Source: Torymus aiolomorphi
Taxonomy: Eukaryota > Arthropoda > Insecta > Hymenoptera > Torymidae
Direction of reading: 5' to 3'
NCBI GenBank assembly: GCA_036365515.1
Contig: CM070874.1
Span: 98,252,442-98,316,441, forward strand
DNA: 64,000 nucleotides
The stretch's first letter is position 1, and each line of letters starts with the position of its first letter. A program made the translations under genes and the position numbers. This document shows positions 13,208 through 25,010 of the stretch, one piece after another. The notes under the pieces are model-generated. The model made no database searches. It saw only the letters and a list, made by a program, of their open reading frames with translations, and was not told the DNA's origin.

Positions 13208-13941
13208 AGTGTCTAGTCCTTATCGTGAAGCGGATGTGTCAGGGCCCGGATGACGGTCGAGCTGAGCCCGTGACAGGATATAACTCAAGTTATTTAGAAA
13301 GCGCATGACTGATCCAAAAGCTCAAAATATTCATTTTTCAATAGAGGAATAAAAAAGTCCTAAATATTGGTAGAGGAAGACTTTTTTTACGAAAAATTAC
13401 AAAAAGAGCGAAATATCGGCCATTTTTGGTGATTTTTACGTGTTTTTCCAATCGATCTAGAAAAAAAAAGGTCACTTATCATTGCTGAATTTCTACTGCT
13501 TTTCCTTTATGACAAAAGCTTTAATTTAGCCGTGGTATAAGAGCCCAGATATAAGAGTTTCTATTATCTAAATCTTCAAGGAACTCTTTACTTCTTGAAT
13601 TTTGGAAAATAAAAACTCTTATATCTGGGCTATTTTTCATGGCACATTGATGTACTAGGGCTTAAACTAAAGTTTTTGTTATAAAGAAAAAGCTGCAAAA
13701 TTTAGGAATGATAGTACGTGATTTTTTGTGATTTTTCATAAAAAAGTCTTCCTCTACCATTATTCGGGATTTTTTTTAATCCTCTATTGAAAATGAATAT
13801 TTTGAGCTTTGGTTCAGTCATTTGCTTTGTAAAGATCTTGAGTTATAACCTTTCGAATCTGAAATTTTGCAGTTAAAAGTTTCTGAGATTAGTTCATATA
13901 GGTATCTGTAAAATAAAATATATGAAAGAACCATTTTTTTT

Positions 13942-16900
13942 TACTATCGCAAAGTTTCGACCGAGAGAAAGCAAAAAGAAGAATAGATACGAAAAAAAAA
14001 CAATGAGGACACAGGCATTCGAGTCGTAACAAACTGTAGTTGGTCTGTATTTATATCGTACTTCTCGTTAAAAAGTTGCCCTCCAGATAGGATAAGATAA
14101 AAAGAATTCGAAAACATTCGACTCGTTAAAATCGACTGGTGGCCTGGTTACGAGGTAATGTAAAACATATCGAGACAGCACTAAGTTAAGTCGATGTATA
14201 CACTGCTTTATTATTAGATATAACAAGCAAAGTAAAACCAAAAAAATAAAACAACTAAAAATACGAAACCATAACCAAATTTCGCATTATATGAATCGGA
14301 TTATCAGAAAAAAATACATCTACAATAAAACTAAGATTGAACTGAACAAAATTTCATTCCCAAGTTCCAATAAAAACCATCTCCCGAGCTGCTACAATTA
14401 AACAGAAACTGTTTCTGATTACAATCAGTGAGCGCCGTATCATAAATTTCCATATAAAATTATACAGGCCGAAACCCAGTCACCCAACCGGAGTCTGCGA
14501 TGGCGCGTGAATTTCAATCAACCCCCTCAAGGCTTTACACGCAAAGAATATTGAACCCCTATCAATAGCTCATTCGCGAGGGTCTCAGCGTTTCATCCTA
14601 CACGCAACAAAGACAGAGCATCCACGCGCGCGCGCGCATATATATATATATATATATCCCATAGGCAACTTGCCGCGGAGCGAGTATCACTAGAGGCGCA
14701 GTGTCATGATGCATCGCTAATCGACTCGCTCTTCCGGAATGAGCGACCGTGTCACTGTGTAAACGCACCCCGAGGGTACGTGTGTATATGCACGCGCGCG
14801 CGCGCGTGCGCGTACACTCCCTCGCTCTTCCCCGTAATAAAGTTCCGCTGCTTTACGAGCGAACGCGCGCGCATAGTGCACGATGTGCTCAAGATTTCGT
14901 GCACCAGGAGATGGAAAAAGTGGCCTCTACAGCGAACCCTCGAGAAAGTAATGCTTCGCGTCCTGATTGCTTCTTATAGTTGGCGACATAATGAGAGTAA
15001 GGTACGTTTGAAATCGTTTAGTGATTCAAAAGTTTCTTGTTATTTAAAAATTGAAATTGTTATTATGAATGTATACATACTATTTTTAAAAAACTTTAAT
15101 TTGATGTTTAACAACAAAGACTTGACAAACTCAAATGAAATATTCACATTTGTCAGTGAATACATGTTTACTATCAAACAAAGTCAATTTTTCAATTATC
15201 AAAAGTAGTACAATATTATAACCACGGTAATATTTAATCAAAATGTGGGCATAAAAAGTATATTTTTCATATGAAATTAACGACAGAAATTATTACTTAA
15301 AAGTATGAATATTCCATACATTAACATATGAATTTATATTTTGTAGATTCTCCCGACTGAAAAAGATATAATCCACGAATACCATTCAAAGCTTTTCGCA
15401 CCCCGCAAAGTCAGCGTCCCTCTTTCAGTAATAAAGTCAAGAGGGATTGACGGAAAAAACGCAGCAATCTTAAAAGTGCAATACTGAATGTTGGATATCG
15501 AGCTGGGGCAATCAGTTCTCGCGCGGGCTTGATCGAGTGGCGAAACCGATACCGCGCGCCGATATCACAGGCGCCGAGATGACAATGCACTCTGCGCGCC
15601 TCGCGAAACGACGATCGATCACAGCGTGATTCATCACGCGGCCGGCGAATTTTAAACAGTCATAAATTTAAATTATCTCCGCGGGGGCAGCTGCAGAAAC
15701 GAGATTATCGAGGATAACGAGAAAGCGCTAGCCGGTGTCTGGAAGTTGGCCGAGATAATTGAGGTGCCGTGTGGAGGGTCGTCGAGGAGGAGCTTTGCGT
15801 CACTTTGCGTGATTGCGCGAGTCGCTTGGGGTGAAATTTTTGAGTAATTGCCATTTTTACGATCATTCGCGGGTTATACGAAGCTCACGTTTTTATTTAA
15901 ATATTTGAAGAAAACGATCTGGACTGTAGTTTCATTTTTGTATTTTTATATAATTTACATATAAGATATTGTTAAAGAAGATGTGTATGGAGCACGGGTA
16001 CGCATACAACGTAACTGTTCGTTATCATAGCTTTCCATCGAAACCGCACAACCTACGATACAGGGTTTCACACTCAACTCTTCAAAATAAAATTTTATAC
16101 GCATATCGTATACGACTGACATTTTTCACTTTTACACAGCAGAAAGCTCCATTTAAAAGAATTTTATAGACTATTTGAAAAAAATGCTTTCGTACTGCAG
16201 ACGCGCCCCAGTAAAAAGGGGCCGTCAAAAAATGCAACAAACCGCGCGCCACGCGCATATCGCAGCATAAAACTTTCACCATTTGATCGATAACAAAAAT
16301 CTCGCAGTCTCGCTACACCCAGATAATAATTACTCTCTCGTTAAAGCTGCGCGAGCGCGCGGCCACGGAGTTTTTTTATGCACTTTGATCTCAAAGGGAA
16401 CGTGTGCGAGCGACTCGCGGATAAGGCCAAAGTCAGTCGGGCGTAAATAGGGACGTAATTGCTCCCGTCGTTCATCCGCGTACTGTACGTCCCCCCGCGC
16501 CCTGTCGAAGTTTACCGTGACGCTTCGTGGACCACCTGACGCATGCGTGCAGATATATATATATACACACCCACATACATGCATTACATGCGTATACGCG
16601 TATGCGCTATCTTTATCTCTTCCGTCTCTCGCTCTCGCTCTCTCATTCTCGCAAGATTTAACGGAGGATCCTCGGAGACCCTTAACTGCTTCCCGGTTTA
16701 TATCCCCCTGCCTTTATGAGGAAGAGGATCGCGCAAGGGAAACGCTCGCTCGCGCGTATATGTATGTATATATATAGACTCCAGCACAAGGACGATCGCT
16801 GCAAGATAAGCAAGTGCTTCTGCGCGATATAAACGGGAGACGTGGAAAAGAGAGAACTGTGAAAATGTAAAGCGAGAAAGAGAGTCGCGGCCGCGCAACT

Positions 16901-19526
16901 TGCAACCGTCTTTGCACTTTTATGCGTTCTGGATGGCTATTTTCTCGTTTCTTTATCTCTCTGTCTCCCTCTCATCGCTCTCTTTATCGCTTTAGTCGTT
17001 TTACTGGCGTATTATTACGAAAAAGTGTTTTTTCTTCACCTTGCGCACTGGAGTTCCTGCCCCGTTTGCACGGCGAGTATACTGTGCCATGAAATGAATG
17101 TCTGCCAGACGTTCTTCGGCGAAGAATTCTTCGGGGGAAAAGTTAGTATTGGATCGGTAAAAGAGAGAGAAGTTCTGATTGTTCTGAATAATTTGAATTT
17201 GAAAATTATCAATCGATATCTGGATTTTATCGACCATTTGTCAATCACTATTTGCCATTGTTTCCTGACTCATACCTTTTTATAGGATTTTCCGTTACTA
17301 AAAATATATAGAGCAAATTTGCAATATATTCCAAAATTTCAGAAATTTATTACATAATATTTTTTAGTAACGATAGATTTTTTCTCTGCATTTTTAGAAA
17401 TTTTCCTATATTTCTTTTTTTTTTATGTAATTCTTCCTTCAGCATCTACAATTTCCATGTAAATTTTCCACCTTATACTATATTATCCGTAATGATTTTT
17501 TCGGTTCATTTATTAAAGTAAAATCCACGCCGCGAGAAAACGTAAGTACTAGAAAGGTCGCTGAACCTGCACTTAATGATAATGCGACGCAAAGTGCGTT
17601 GACAAGAACCGAAGTAAAGCAAGCCTGCTATATTTTTACTCACCCTCGCCTTCCGTGTGCATCGCACATATCTCCAAGCTTTTTATTATATACTATGTAA
17701 TACTTGGAAATTTACTTTCTCGTGCCAGTAATAATGCACAGTAAGTGTCCAGAAATATCATTTGCAATATCAAAGTCGTTTAGAATATTAGATGAAATTA
17801 TACAAGCTAATAGAATACTCTTTATATGAAAGAGCTTTTCAACTATGCAATAGCTTTCAAAATGCACGGTCGTTATTACCTTCGCGATAAACTCTATTGT
17901 TTATATGATCGCAAAAGCGTGCGCTTTATTACGATTATTTTTTATGCAAAAATTTAAAAATAAGTGTATAAAACTTGTGCAAAAACACTTGTGCAAATAA
18001 ATAATGGACGTGGCGAAGCAATCGATAATTGCCTCTCCGTCACGTAACGCGAGCCCAGCCTACACCTCTCCACTCTCGCTCTTCCGCACTTTTGCAAACA
18101 CGCGTCCGATATAAACCGCTTCCGCGCTGGCTTCCTCCTCCCCCCCTCTCTCTCTCTCTCTCTTAACTCGTCGGAGCATGAATAATTGGTATCACTGAGA
18201 GGACGAGGGCGAGTTCGCCGACTGCCACTGCGGCTGTTGTTTCAGACGAGTTCGAAAAAGACGTTGTCGTAGTCGTCGTCGCAGTAGTCGCGCGAAAACG
18301 GCGTGCGAATGGCATTGGCATACTACTCCGGCCGCCGCGGCCAAAGTACACTAGACAAGTTCAAGTTACGAGTCGCTGCACCCAAATGCCCGGGGAGAGA
18401 GAGGGAGACAGAAAGCTGCTCGTCTCTCTCGCCCTCTCCCTCTCGCACTCCTCTCGCCTTGACTTTCCTCGTCCCTCTCGGTTTCTTGTTTCCTCCCCCT
18501 CCCCCTTTTCTTTCTCTTTCTTGTTTTCTTTTGTTCATGTCTTTGAAAACTTTGCAATTCGCGGGAAGGGCAGAGGCAAGTTTTCAACTCTGGCAAAATA
18601 ACAAGACTTTTCGACATCTATCATACGGGGCCGCGCTTCGCGCCGCGAGCTGCATTGTGAAAGTTTATTGAGAAGTAAAACCGATGCTGGATAATTGAAT
18701 CCAGTGTTTTTCTCCTTTCGAAATTCGATTGAAAATGAGGAATCTGAGGTCGAAACTGCAGACGAACTATTCTGTCGGTATTAAACCATGCGCTTATTTG
18801 AATATATTTTTTGCTATGAATTCTGGTAACGATTTATTGTTATCGTAAACTTTTATAAATAAAAATAAAAAGGGAGTTTTAAATTACAGCTAATGAAATA
18901 TGAAATATAAATATTTTACGCTTATAGATTGCCGAACAATAACGATGATTAATTATTAATTGATGCTCTCCATCACAGATTGAAATGAAACAAATAAAGT
19001 TTCATTTTTACTCTTCTTCAATTAATTTAGAGTTGAATATGAAAATGTCCTTAAATGTATGAATACATGAAATTCAGCTCTTTCAAAGTAATTAATAAAT
19101 ACATTTCACAATTTTACAACCCTTTTACACATCGGGCATATACGTGAATCTGTAGTTTGTTTTTCCATTCAATTAATTAGGTAATTTGATGTATTTCAAT
19201 GAATACTAAAAATAATTATTTTGGTTTAATGATGCATGTTTAAAACAGAAAAAATATCGTTGAATATAAAAAGAAATTAAAAAGACACAATTAATGCGTT
19301 TGATTCAGATAAACAAAAATGCTGGTCACACGGTGGACACTTTTATAAAGCAATGGAAGATAAATAATTTCAGTATATGCTCAATAAAATGCCTTTAATC
19401 ATTTTTAACAGTTAACTGTAAATGTAACAACATTAAATAAAGTAATATTGATATATGATTTCTTATAAACTTTATATAATTAATCTAATTAAATCTAAAA
19501 CATTTAATAATTAATTTTCGTAAAAT
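13942..19526. other. Non-coding background with four CpG-rich islands
   Basis: CpG-rich islands lie at about 14440-14990, 15370-15850, 16190-16990 and 17985-18680. They hold GCGCGC and TATATA runs and pyrimidine tracts such as (CT)n at about 18147-18163. A small hairpin with GTTACTAAAAATAT / ATATTTTTTAGTAAC arms lies at about 17291-17371. The 15.6-15.7 kb stretch mixes AT-rich blocks with CAGCTG and GATAA-like words and could be regulatory, but that is only a suspicion. AT-rich DNA at 15000-15370, 17000-17985 and 18680-19526 holds nothing recognisable. Confidence 0.5.
14624..14657. repeat. (CG)n followed by (TA)n microsatellite
   Basis: About seven CG units run directly into about ten TA units. 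The alternating purine-pyrimidine tract could adopt unusual helix forms; no other role is visible. Confidence 0.9.
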
Positions 19527-19528
19527 TA

Positions 19529-20602
19529 GAGTGACTTCACCAGTGAAGGAACGAATAAGGAAATTGTAACTTTTGTTATTTAATTAAGTGGTTTAAAAAT
19601 GGATTAAAAGTAAAACCCTTTTGAAATTTATATTCTAAAATGTTCAAACTTTACGTCGGAGAGCAAATTTTGAATAAAGAATCAAAGTAATAATTTTATT
19701 TAATGAAAATCTGTAAATATCTCCTAAAAACCAGTGAAGGAACACGCAATCTTACAAGGAAGGGTATCGAACCCAAACTCACCGATTTCAAAAATTTCGA
19801 TATATGTTGTAGATCATGAAAAAATATGAGACACGTGTTTTTTCTTATCTGCGGAAAAACATATTTAGGGGGTGAAAACCACTCCTAAAGATAACCCCCA
19901 AAAACGGTTTTTTAAATATATCTCGGTTTCTACTGCGTATTTCAGAGTAAAACAAAATAGATATTACTTATAAAAAAACAAAGATAACTGAAGCAATTTT
20001 GACCCTAAGGGTTGCAACCCTTATTTTTTATTTTCAATATACATGATCAAAAAATTAGCTTTTTGAAAATAAAAAATAAGGGTTGCAAACTTTAGGATCA
20101 AAATTGCTTCAGTTATCTTTGTTTTTTTATAAGAAGTAATTTCTATTTTGTTTTACTCTGAAATACGCAGTAGAAACCGAGATATATTTAAAAACCGTTT
20201 TTGGGGGTTATCTTTAGGGGTGGTTTTCACCCCCTAAATATGTTTTTCCGCAGATAAGAAAAAACATGTGTCTCATATTTTTTCATGATCTACAACATAT
20301 ATCGAAATTTTTTAAATCGGTGAGTTCGGGCTCGATACCCTTCCTTGTTAGTATCTAAATACATTTCACCAGTGAAGGAACACATCGCCAGTGAAGAAAC
20401 ACTTAATAGCGGCGATTTTATGATTTTATTCTTGACAAGATAATTTATTTTGTGCAGAATCTTTATATAAAATGAAATAAAAATTTTCAAGGATTCGAAA
20501 ATTATCGTCATGTTAGATAAACAATACATAGACAGATATTTTCATATGTATAAAGAAAATGTTCGTTAACTGGTGACTGTTCGAATACTGGTGTAGTCAC
20601 CC
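19529..20602. mobile_element. TA-flanked TIR element with repeated CCAGTGAAGGAAC motif
   Basis: The terminal inverted repeats start GAGTGACTTCACCAGT on the left and, inverted on the right, GGGTGACTACACCAGT, with TA on both sides (19527-19528, 20603-20604). The terminal motif CCAGTGAAGGAAC recurs inside at 19731 and 20369, with a variant at 20388. A separate foldback element sits in the middle (19755-20347). TA duplication fits the Tc1/mariner group, but no transposase is present, so the assignment rests on the duplication only. Confidence 0.75.
19755..20347. mobile_element. 593-bp foldback element, TTA target duplication
   Basis: The arms of about 280 bp are nearly perfect inverses, starting CAAGGAAGGGTATCGA and ending with the inverse TCGATACCCTTCCTTG. 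The trinucleotide TTA flanks both ends (19752-19754, 20348-20350). A 3-bp TTA/TAA duplication is typical of PIF/Harbinger-type elements. It is nested in the TA-flanked element around it. The high arm identity suggests a young insertion or arm-to-arm conversion. No coding capacity. Confidence 0.8.
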
Positions 20603-20604
20603 TA

Positions 20605-21230
20605 TTTCAACTTTATTCAAAAGTAAAATCTTCGGTGAGTTCTGGTTCTGCTAAAAAGAGGTTGTAATGAATGCATAAATTAATATAGATTGCGATTCGT
20701 GATCGCTGTGTACATTTGCTCATTTTAACGAGAAAGTCCAAATTTACCATCAATCAGGCGTTCCTTCTCACTCGTAAAAGCTGCATTATGATATATAGAA
20801 GTATATTTATCAGCTCCACAAACTTCAGCGGCTCATTAGGCTTGGCAAATTCTACTGGATGCTGCATGAGTATCCAGCAAAAGTTCGGAATCCTGTTTCT
20901 GACAAATGGTCGACACCTAGTGTTAGTGTATTATTCTTGTTAGGGCTAGTGCGAATATTCTTAATTGATTTTGTTTAGAATATAAGGATGATAGGATCAT
21001 TGTGCCCTTCTCAGCTTGCTACTTGAGCAAACAAATGTTACTGTCAGATGTGGAGTGCAATCATAAACCCTTATCGGCACCTTAATTTAATTTTTTCGCA
21101 TTTAATCAAAGTATGTTGTGTATGTGCATCAACTCTCAGAATTCAAGGAAAAAGCTTATAACAATTAAAATTTAATTAAAAACATTGTGGTCGGCACGGC
21201 AGAGAACTCTGCCGATATAAGGCATCCCCT
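20605..21230. other. Unassigned stretch between two nested elements
   Basis: Mixed composition, more balanced than the surrounding AT-rich DNA. A 75-codon frame (20716-20943, plus) has no recognisable domain. The block could be decayed mobile DNA, but I cannot name a family. Confidence 0.4.
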
Positions 21231-22110
21231 TAAGGGAGTATCGCACTACATACTAACACTAGTTTATCGGCAGAACATGTAAAAATAATTAATATAAAAA
21301 AAGAATAGCGATTTGTATCTTGAACAAATTCAGTTGCCCTGCATAATCCAATAATAGGGTACTTGTCCCCATTTGTGTGTCCATCCCTATTTGAGTGCTC
21401 CATTATTTAAACGAGATATAGAAATAAGCAGATACGAAAACAGCATTGAAATAATTTTTTTCCAAATATTAGACTATTTAGCTTTTATAAGATTTAAGTG
21501 TCAATCTTTTTTAGTCAGTAATAAGGCTGCAATGATGCTTTAAAAAGTACATGTGATTTGGAAAGATTCATTACTTTTTCTTACTCGAAGGTGCTAAGAA
21601 ACGACAATCTTTATTGTAAGAAAAAATAATGTATAATAGTAATTTGAAGTATAAAAAGTACTTAGCATCTTATAAAATAACTTACACAATAAACATTTAT
21701 AAAAAGATTTTAAGATATTTTTCATATTTTAAATGACTTTGCCTACTAATACAGCACGAAATCAGCACTTGTAATACATATTTGTGTTAGCCGATAGAGC
21801 GTAAACATAACCTTTGTTAGGTTATACGTCATTCATATGTAGTACGTTCATACGTAGTTCATATGTAGTAACGTAGTTGTGCAAACTACGTTTTTGCGTG
21901 CAGAAATCTTTCACCACGTTATAGAAAAGTGCCCGCGTAAAAATTGAAGCTATTGCAACAACATTGCTACTATATTGGAAATTAATATCGCTGATGTATT
22001 GGCAATACAGATGTACAACAATTGCAAGGCTATTGGCGCTATTTGCCTTGGGTGTTATTTCCAATGTATTGCCAATATCTTAAGATTTAATTTTCTAAAA
22101 AAAAAAAAAT

Positions 22111-22177
22111 TCTTGGGTGGATTCGAACTAGGAATCTTCGGATTACTAGACTTGCTCGCTACCCACCGAGCTAATTT
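22111..22177 (-). pseudogene. tRNA-like sequence, left arm
   Basis: On the minus strand it carries an A-box-like TAGCTCGGTGGGTAG, a loop CTAGTAA (AGT, Thr, at the anticodon position) and a B-box-like AGTTCGAATCC, followed by a T-run. The anticodon and T stems pair poorly, so it is a decayed tRNA or SINE head rather than a working tRNA. Confidence 0.5.
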
Positions 22178-22280
22178 GTTGTTTCTGTCAATGAACGAAA
22201 TGGAGGTTAAAAGTTGAAACAAGTGATCATTTGTTTTGAATTAGATTTAACCTCTATTTCGTTTATTGACAGAAACAACG

Positions 22281-22347
22281 AATTAGCTCGGTGGGTAGCG
22301 AGCAAGTCTAGTAATCCGAAGATTCCTAGTTCGAATACACCCAAGAA
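22281..22347 (+). pseudogene. tRNA-like sequence, right arm
   Basis: Mirror image of the left-arm copy: D-stem GCTC/GAGC, loop CTAGTAA and B-box AGTTCGAATAC, followed by a 12-base T-run that could end Pol III transcription. It differs from the left copy by only a few bases. Confidence 0.5.
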
Positions 22348-23353
22348 TTTTTTTTTTTTTAGAAAATTAAATCTTAAGATATTGGCAATACATTGGAAAT
22401 AACACCCAAGGCAAATAGCGCCAATAGCCTTGCAATTGTTGTACATCTGTATTGCCAATACATCAGCGATATTAATTTCCAATATAGTAGCAATGTTGTT
22501 GCAATAGTTTCAATTTTTACGCGGGTGTGTTGTAAACTTATTTTTTTATTAAATTATATACTTTTACTGGCAATAGATTTTCGAAATGAATGCAGAATTA
22601 ACGTCAAAAAGAAGAACATTGCACAAGGAGAAGCCAATGCAAAATATATCGATCAACTTTCAAATCGCTTCATTGGTAAATTAATATTTTGGTAATACAT
22701 ACGTGAAACGCTAATGTATTATCATAATTTGCATATTTATAGGTTTAATTATATTGAAAATGATATTTCTTATAATGGTAAAGCACGCTCATCGGGGGCA
22801 CACGGACGGGTACAAGCACATTAATCGGGGAAACACAATTGCGTTCATCGCCGTCTGCTAGGGAACACAAATGTGGGCAAAAATGATTTTCTTTTTCTTT
22901 ACTTTTAATATAACTTTAGATAGGGTTGATATTTTGTAGAGAAAAAAAATCTGTATTTAGATTCAAAATTAAACTATCAACATATATTGATTGCACATTT
23001 GTGTATGGCTAAATGAATTCAGCAAATCGCGACAAACCGGGAAGCTTCCTTAAACCCACACTAATCGGAACAACTACCCTACATCGTTTTACTTTTAAGA
23101 TAAAAAACCGATGTCATCTTTTTTATTCTTGGAACGAAATTTTGTTCATTTTCGTTTATTTTTCGTTCCAGGAATAAACAAAGGTGTCATCCTTTTTTGC
23201 CTCAAAACTTTGTAGAATGATGTATTACAGGATTACGCAGGGCAACCGAATGTTTAAGACGCAAATCGTTATTCTTTTATTTATATTAATTATTTTAGCA
23301 TGTTCCGACGATAAAACAGGGTTAGTGGTAAAGTAGGACTATCACACCCACTA

Positions 23354-24076
23354 AAAATTTTTGAAGTTTTTTATAAAATACATTATCAATACACATTTAT
23401 TTTAAGTAGACTAATAGAGAAAGGAAGTCTAATGAAAAACTACAGATAGCAAAACTAATTTTTATAAGAGATAGAAAACATTTTTACACAGAGTTTGTAA
23501 GTACTTATTTCAAAAAGGTAAATAGAAGATATTTTAACAGCGAGTCTTTAAAGAGATACTACAGTTATGTAACAGAAATGATTTTTATGAGAACTTTTTT
23601 ATAAGAATTAGAAATATACTTGTACTCGCTAAACTTTGTACTTTTAATTTACTTACAATTAGATAAGTAAGTAGTAAATTATGATTCTAAAAATTTTTAG
23701 ATTATTAGGTTTATATTTTAATTAATGGAACAAATATATGAATAATATTTTATAAAAGTAAACTAGGAAATTTTGAGGCATAAATCTGCTAGTACAGGGT
23801 CTTTTTATTTATATAAGCCTATACGATTTGAGTTAATAACATTTTAAATTGATTTTAGGTTTGCAAAAAGCATGAATCTATAAAAGCAAAATAAAGAGAT
23901 CTGACCTGAATTCATCCAGTATATGAATATTTCTCCGAAACTTTTAACTTTTAGCTTAAAACAATTTTCAAAATTGAATGTTGAGGCACATTCATAAAAC
24001 CTATATTTTTCTATTCTACGTACCCCGAATAACAATTAAAACGGGGTGCTCCTTATTTTCAAACATAGTTTTATAG
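23354..24076. other. AT-rich stretch without recognisable content
   Basis: Strongly AT-rich with several short A/T runs. A 63-codon frame on the minus strand (23844-24035) has no features of a protein family. Nothing else is visible. Confidence 0.5.
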
Positions 24077-24174
24077 CACTGTGTGACCTAAATCCGCACT
24101 TAAGTCACGGCTAGCTGTGATTTAAGTAGCGCATTATTACACTGTGAAATAATGAATTTACTTAAGTCACAGGC
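24077..24174. repeat. Cluster of nested hairpins with CACTTAAGTCAC stems
   Basis: Two hairpins sit side by side. One is made of CGCACTTAAGTCAC and TGTGATTTAAGTAGCG, the other of CATTATT and AATAATG around ACACTGTGA. The words ACTTAAGTCAC and CATTATTACAC also build the hairpin at 25597-25708, so the two are related. Confidence 0.65.
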
Positions 24175-24659
24175 ACGTAATTAACGCCAATTATCTACCA
24201 AAACTATTCAAAAATACGATTTTACATATAAGAATGAACAGGAAAAGAAGTAAAACTTCGTTAATAGTTGACAAACCACAAAAATAAATAAAAATGATGA
24301 TAATAAGGCTTGTCTATATTATAGGTTAGTTTCATCTGCTATGGGATAGCAGACCGCGCGCTTTTTAAATATTCAATATTAAACTGTATGGATTTTAGTT
24401 TTAAAAGTCTTTCTCTTTAATGATATAACGTATACAAATCTTTCACTTTCATAAACTTCAACTTATTGTTAAAGATACAAATCAAATTGCCAAGAATCTA
24501 GTTTTATGATTTTTTCTTACTCGCCCACCCGAAAGTACGTACTTTCGGCCCGCATCTCCGGGCCGAAAGAGAAACTTTCGCATCCTATTTTAGACCAACC
24601 GCGCGCTCTGAGTGGCTGCCGAAATTTCCTGACCCGCGGTGCTTCAGCGCCCGCGCGCA

Positions 24660-24930
24660 TGCCCGAGGAAAGATGTTTGTGCGGTGTGAAGGTTAGACAC
24701 GTACGAAATAAACAGAGGAAAGTGCACGGGTGACGAGAAAAAAGTTAGTTGAAATAAAAAGTGGTTTTGTTTGATCGTGGTTATTGTTTTTTAAACGTAT
24801 GGACGGGAGCGTCCGAGAAAAATATGTTTGTGCGGTGTGAAGGTTAGACACGTACGAAATAGACAGAGGAAAGTGCACGTGTGACGAGAAAAAAGAGTTA
24901 ATTGAAATAAAAAGTGGTGTTGTCTTTTTT
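24660..24930. repeat. Tandem duplication with a 151-bp period
   Basis: A block of about 110 bp beginning near ATGTTTGTGCGGTGTGAAGG at 24673 recurs at 24824 with few changes, including the shared TTAGACACGTACGAAATA. It lies wholly inside the TIR element and is likely internal to that family. Confidence 0.8.
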
Positions 24931-24946
24931 TAATGAATGTGTTTCT

Positions 24947-25010
24947 GATGCCCGCCCCGACCAGCAAAACCTCGGCTTCGCCTCGGTCTTGCAAATGTCG
25001 GGCGGGCATC
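24947..25010. repeat. GC-rich hairpin with CTCGGCTTCGCCTCGG tip
   Basis: Stem GATGCCCGCCCCGAC pairs with GTCGGGCGGGCATC; the tip contains CTCGGCTTCGCCTCGG (24971-24986). The same stem word is used by the hairpin at 42321-42384 in the sister TIR element. Confidence 0.8.

Larger units (their letters stand above)
12969..13275. mobile_element. Insert with TG...CA ends carrying a tRNA-like gene
   Basis: The insert is missing from the right arm of the surrounding palindrome. It starts TGTTATG, ends GTGACA, and is flanked by GGAT on both sides (12965-12968, 13276-13279). TG...CA ends with a 4-bp duplication are the pattern of a solo LTR, or of a miniature LTR element. On the minus strand it instead reads as a GC-rich leader, a tRNA-like gene and a T-run, which would suit a retroposed RNA with a 5-bp AGGAT duplication. 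The sequence alone does not decide. It was later split by the 98-bp foldback at 13020-13117. Confidence 0.5.
12864..13941. mobile_element. Large foldback element interrupted in its left arm
   Basis: Arms begin near AAATGGTTC (12867) and end with the inverted GAACCATTT near 13936. Shared blocks include TCTCAGAAACTTTTAAC with its inverse at 13870-13890, and AGCTCAAAATATTCATTTT at 13318 with its inverse near 13790-13810. The core is a hairpin built on AGCCCAGATATAAGAGTTT (about 13546) and its inverse (13612-13631). A 307-bp insert in the left arm (12969-13275) has no partner in the right arm. Outer limits are approximate; no protein is encoded. Confidence 0.7.
21932..22525. mobile_element. 594-bp palindrome with tRNA-like sequence in both arms
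   Basis: Arms of about 270 bp are almost perfect inverses, starting CCCGCGTAAAAATTGAAGC and ending with the inverse. Each arm has a poly-A/T run and a tRNA-like block, so the two tRNA-like blocks face each other. Two similar 80-91-codon open frames on opposite strands exist only because the sequence is palindromic and are not genes. The flanks read GTG and TGTG, so the target duplication is unclear. Confidence 0.75.
21357..23079. mobile_element. 1.7-kb TA-flanked element with reiterated terminal motif
   Basis: The ends are GGGTACTTGTCCCCATTTGTG and, inverted on the right, GGGTAGTTGTTCCGATTAGTG, with TA on both sides (21355-21356, 23080-23081). The intact sister copy at 54.1 kb has a single TA at this exact point, which confirms the boundaries. 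Variants of the terminal motif recur inside near both ends, for example TTAATCGGGGAAACACAATT near 22822 and GGGAACACAAATGTGGGC near 22861. A 594-bp palindrome (21932-22525) sits inside. No transposase is visible. Confidence 0.8.
21233..23351. mobile_element. Foldback element interrupted by a second element (copy 1)
   Basis: The outer parts (21233-21356 and 23080-23351) form one foldback of about 394 bp with TA at both ends (21231-21232, 23352-23353). Arms share TTTATCGGCAGAACATG and AATTAATATAAAAAAAGAAT, and the right part keeps a central hairpin made of TTCTTGGAACGAAA and its inverse. A sister copy without the insert is at 54137-54549 and lines up across the break. The insert at 21357-23079 entered at a TA. 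Confidence 0.8.

Noticed and set aside
21975..22482. Two almost identical proteins of 80-91 residues on opposite strands
   Set aside because: They arise because both arms of the 594-bp palindrome give the same frame; they overlap tRNA-like sequence and poly-A runs.
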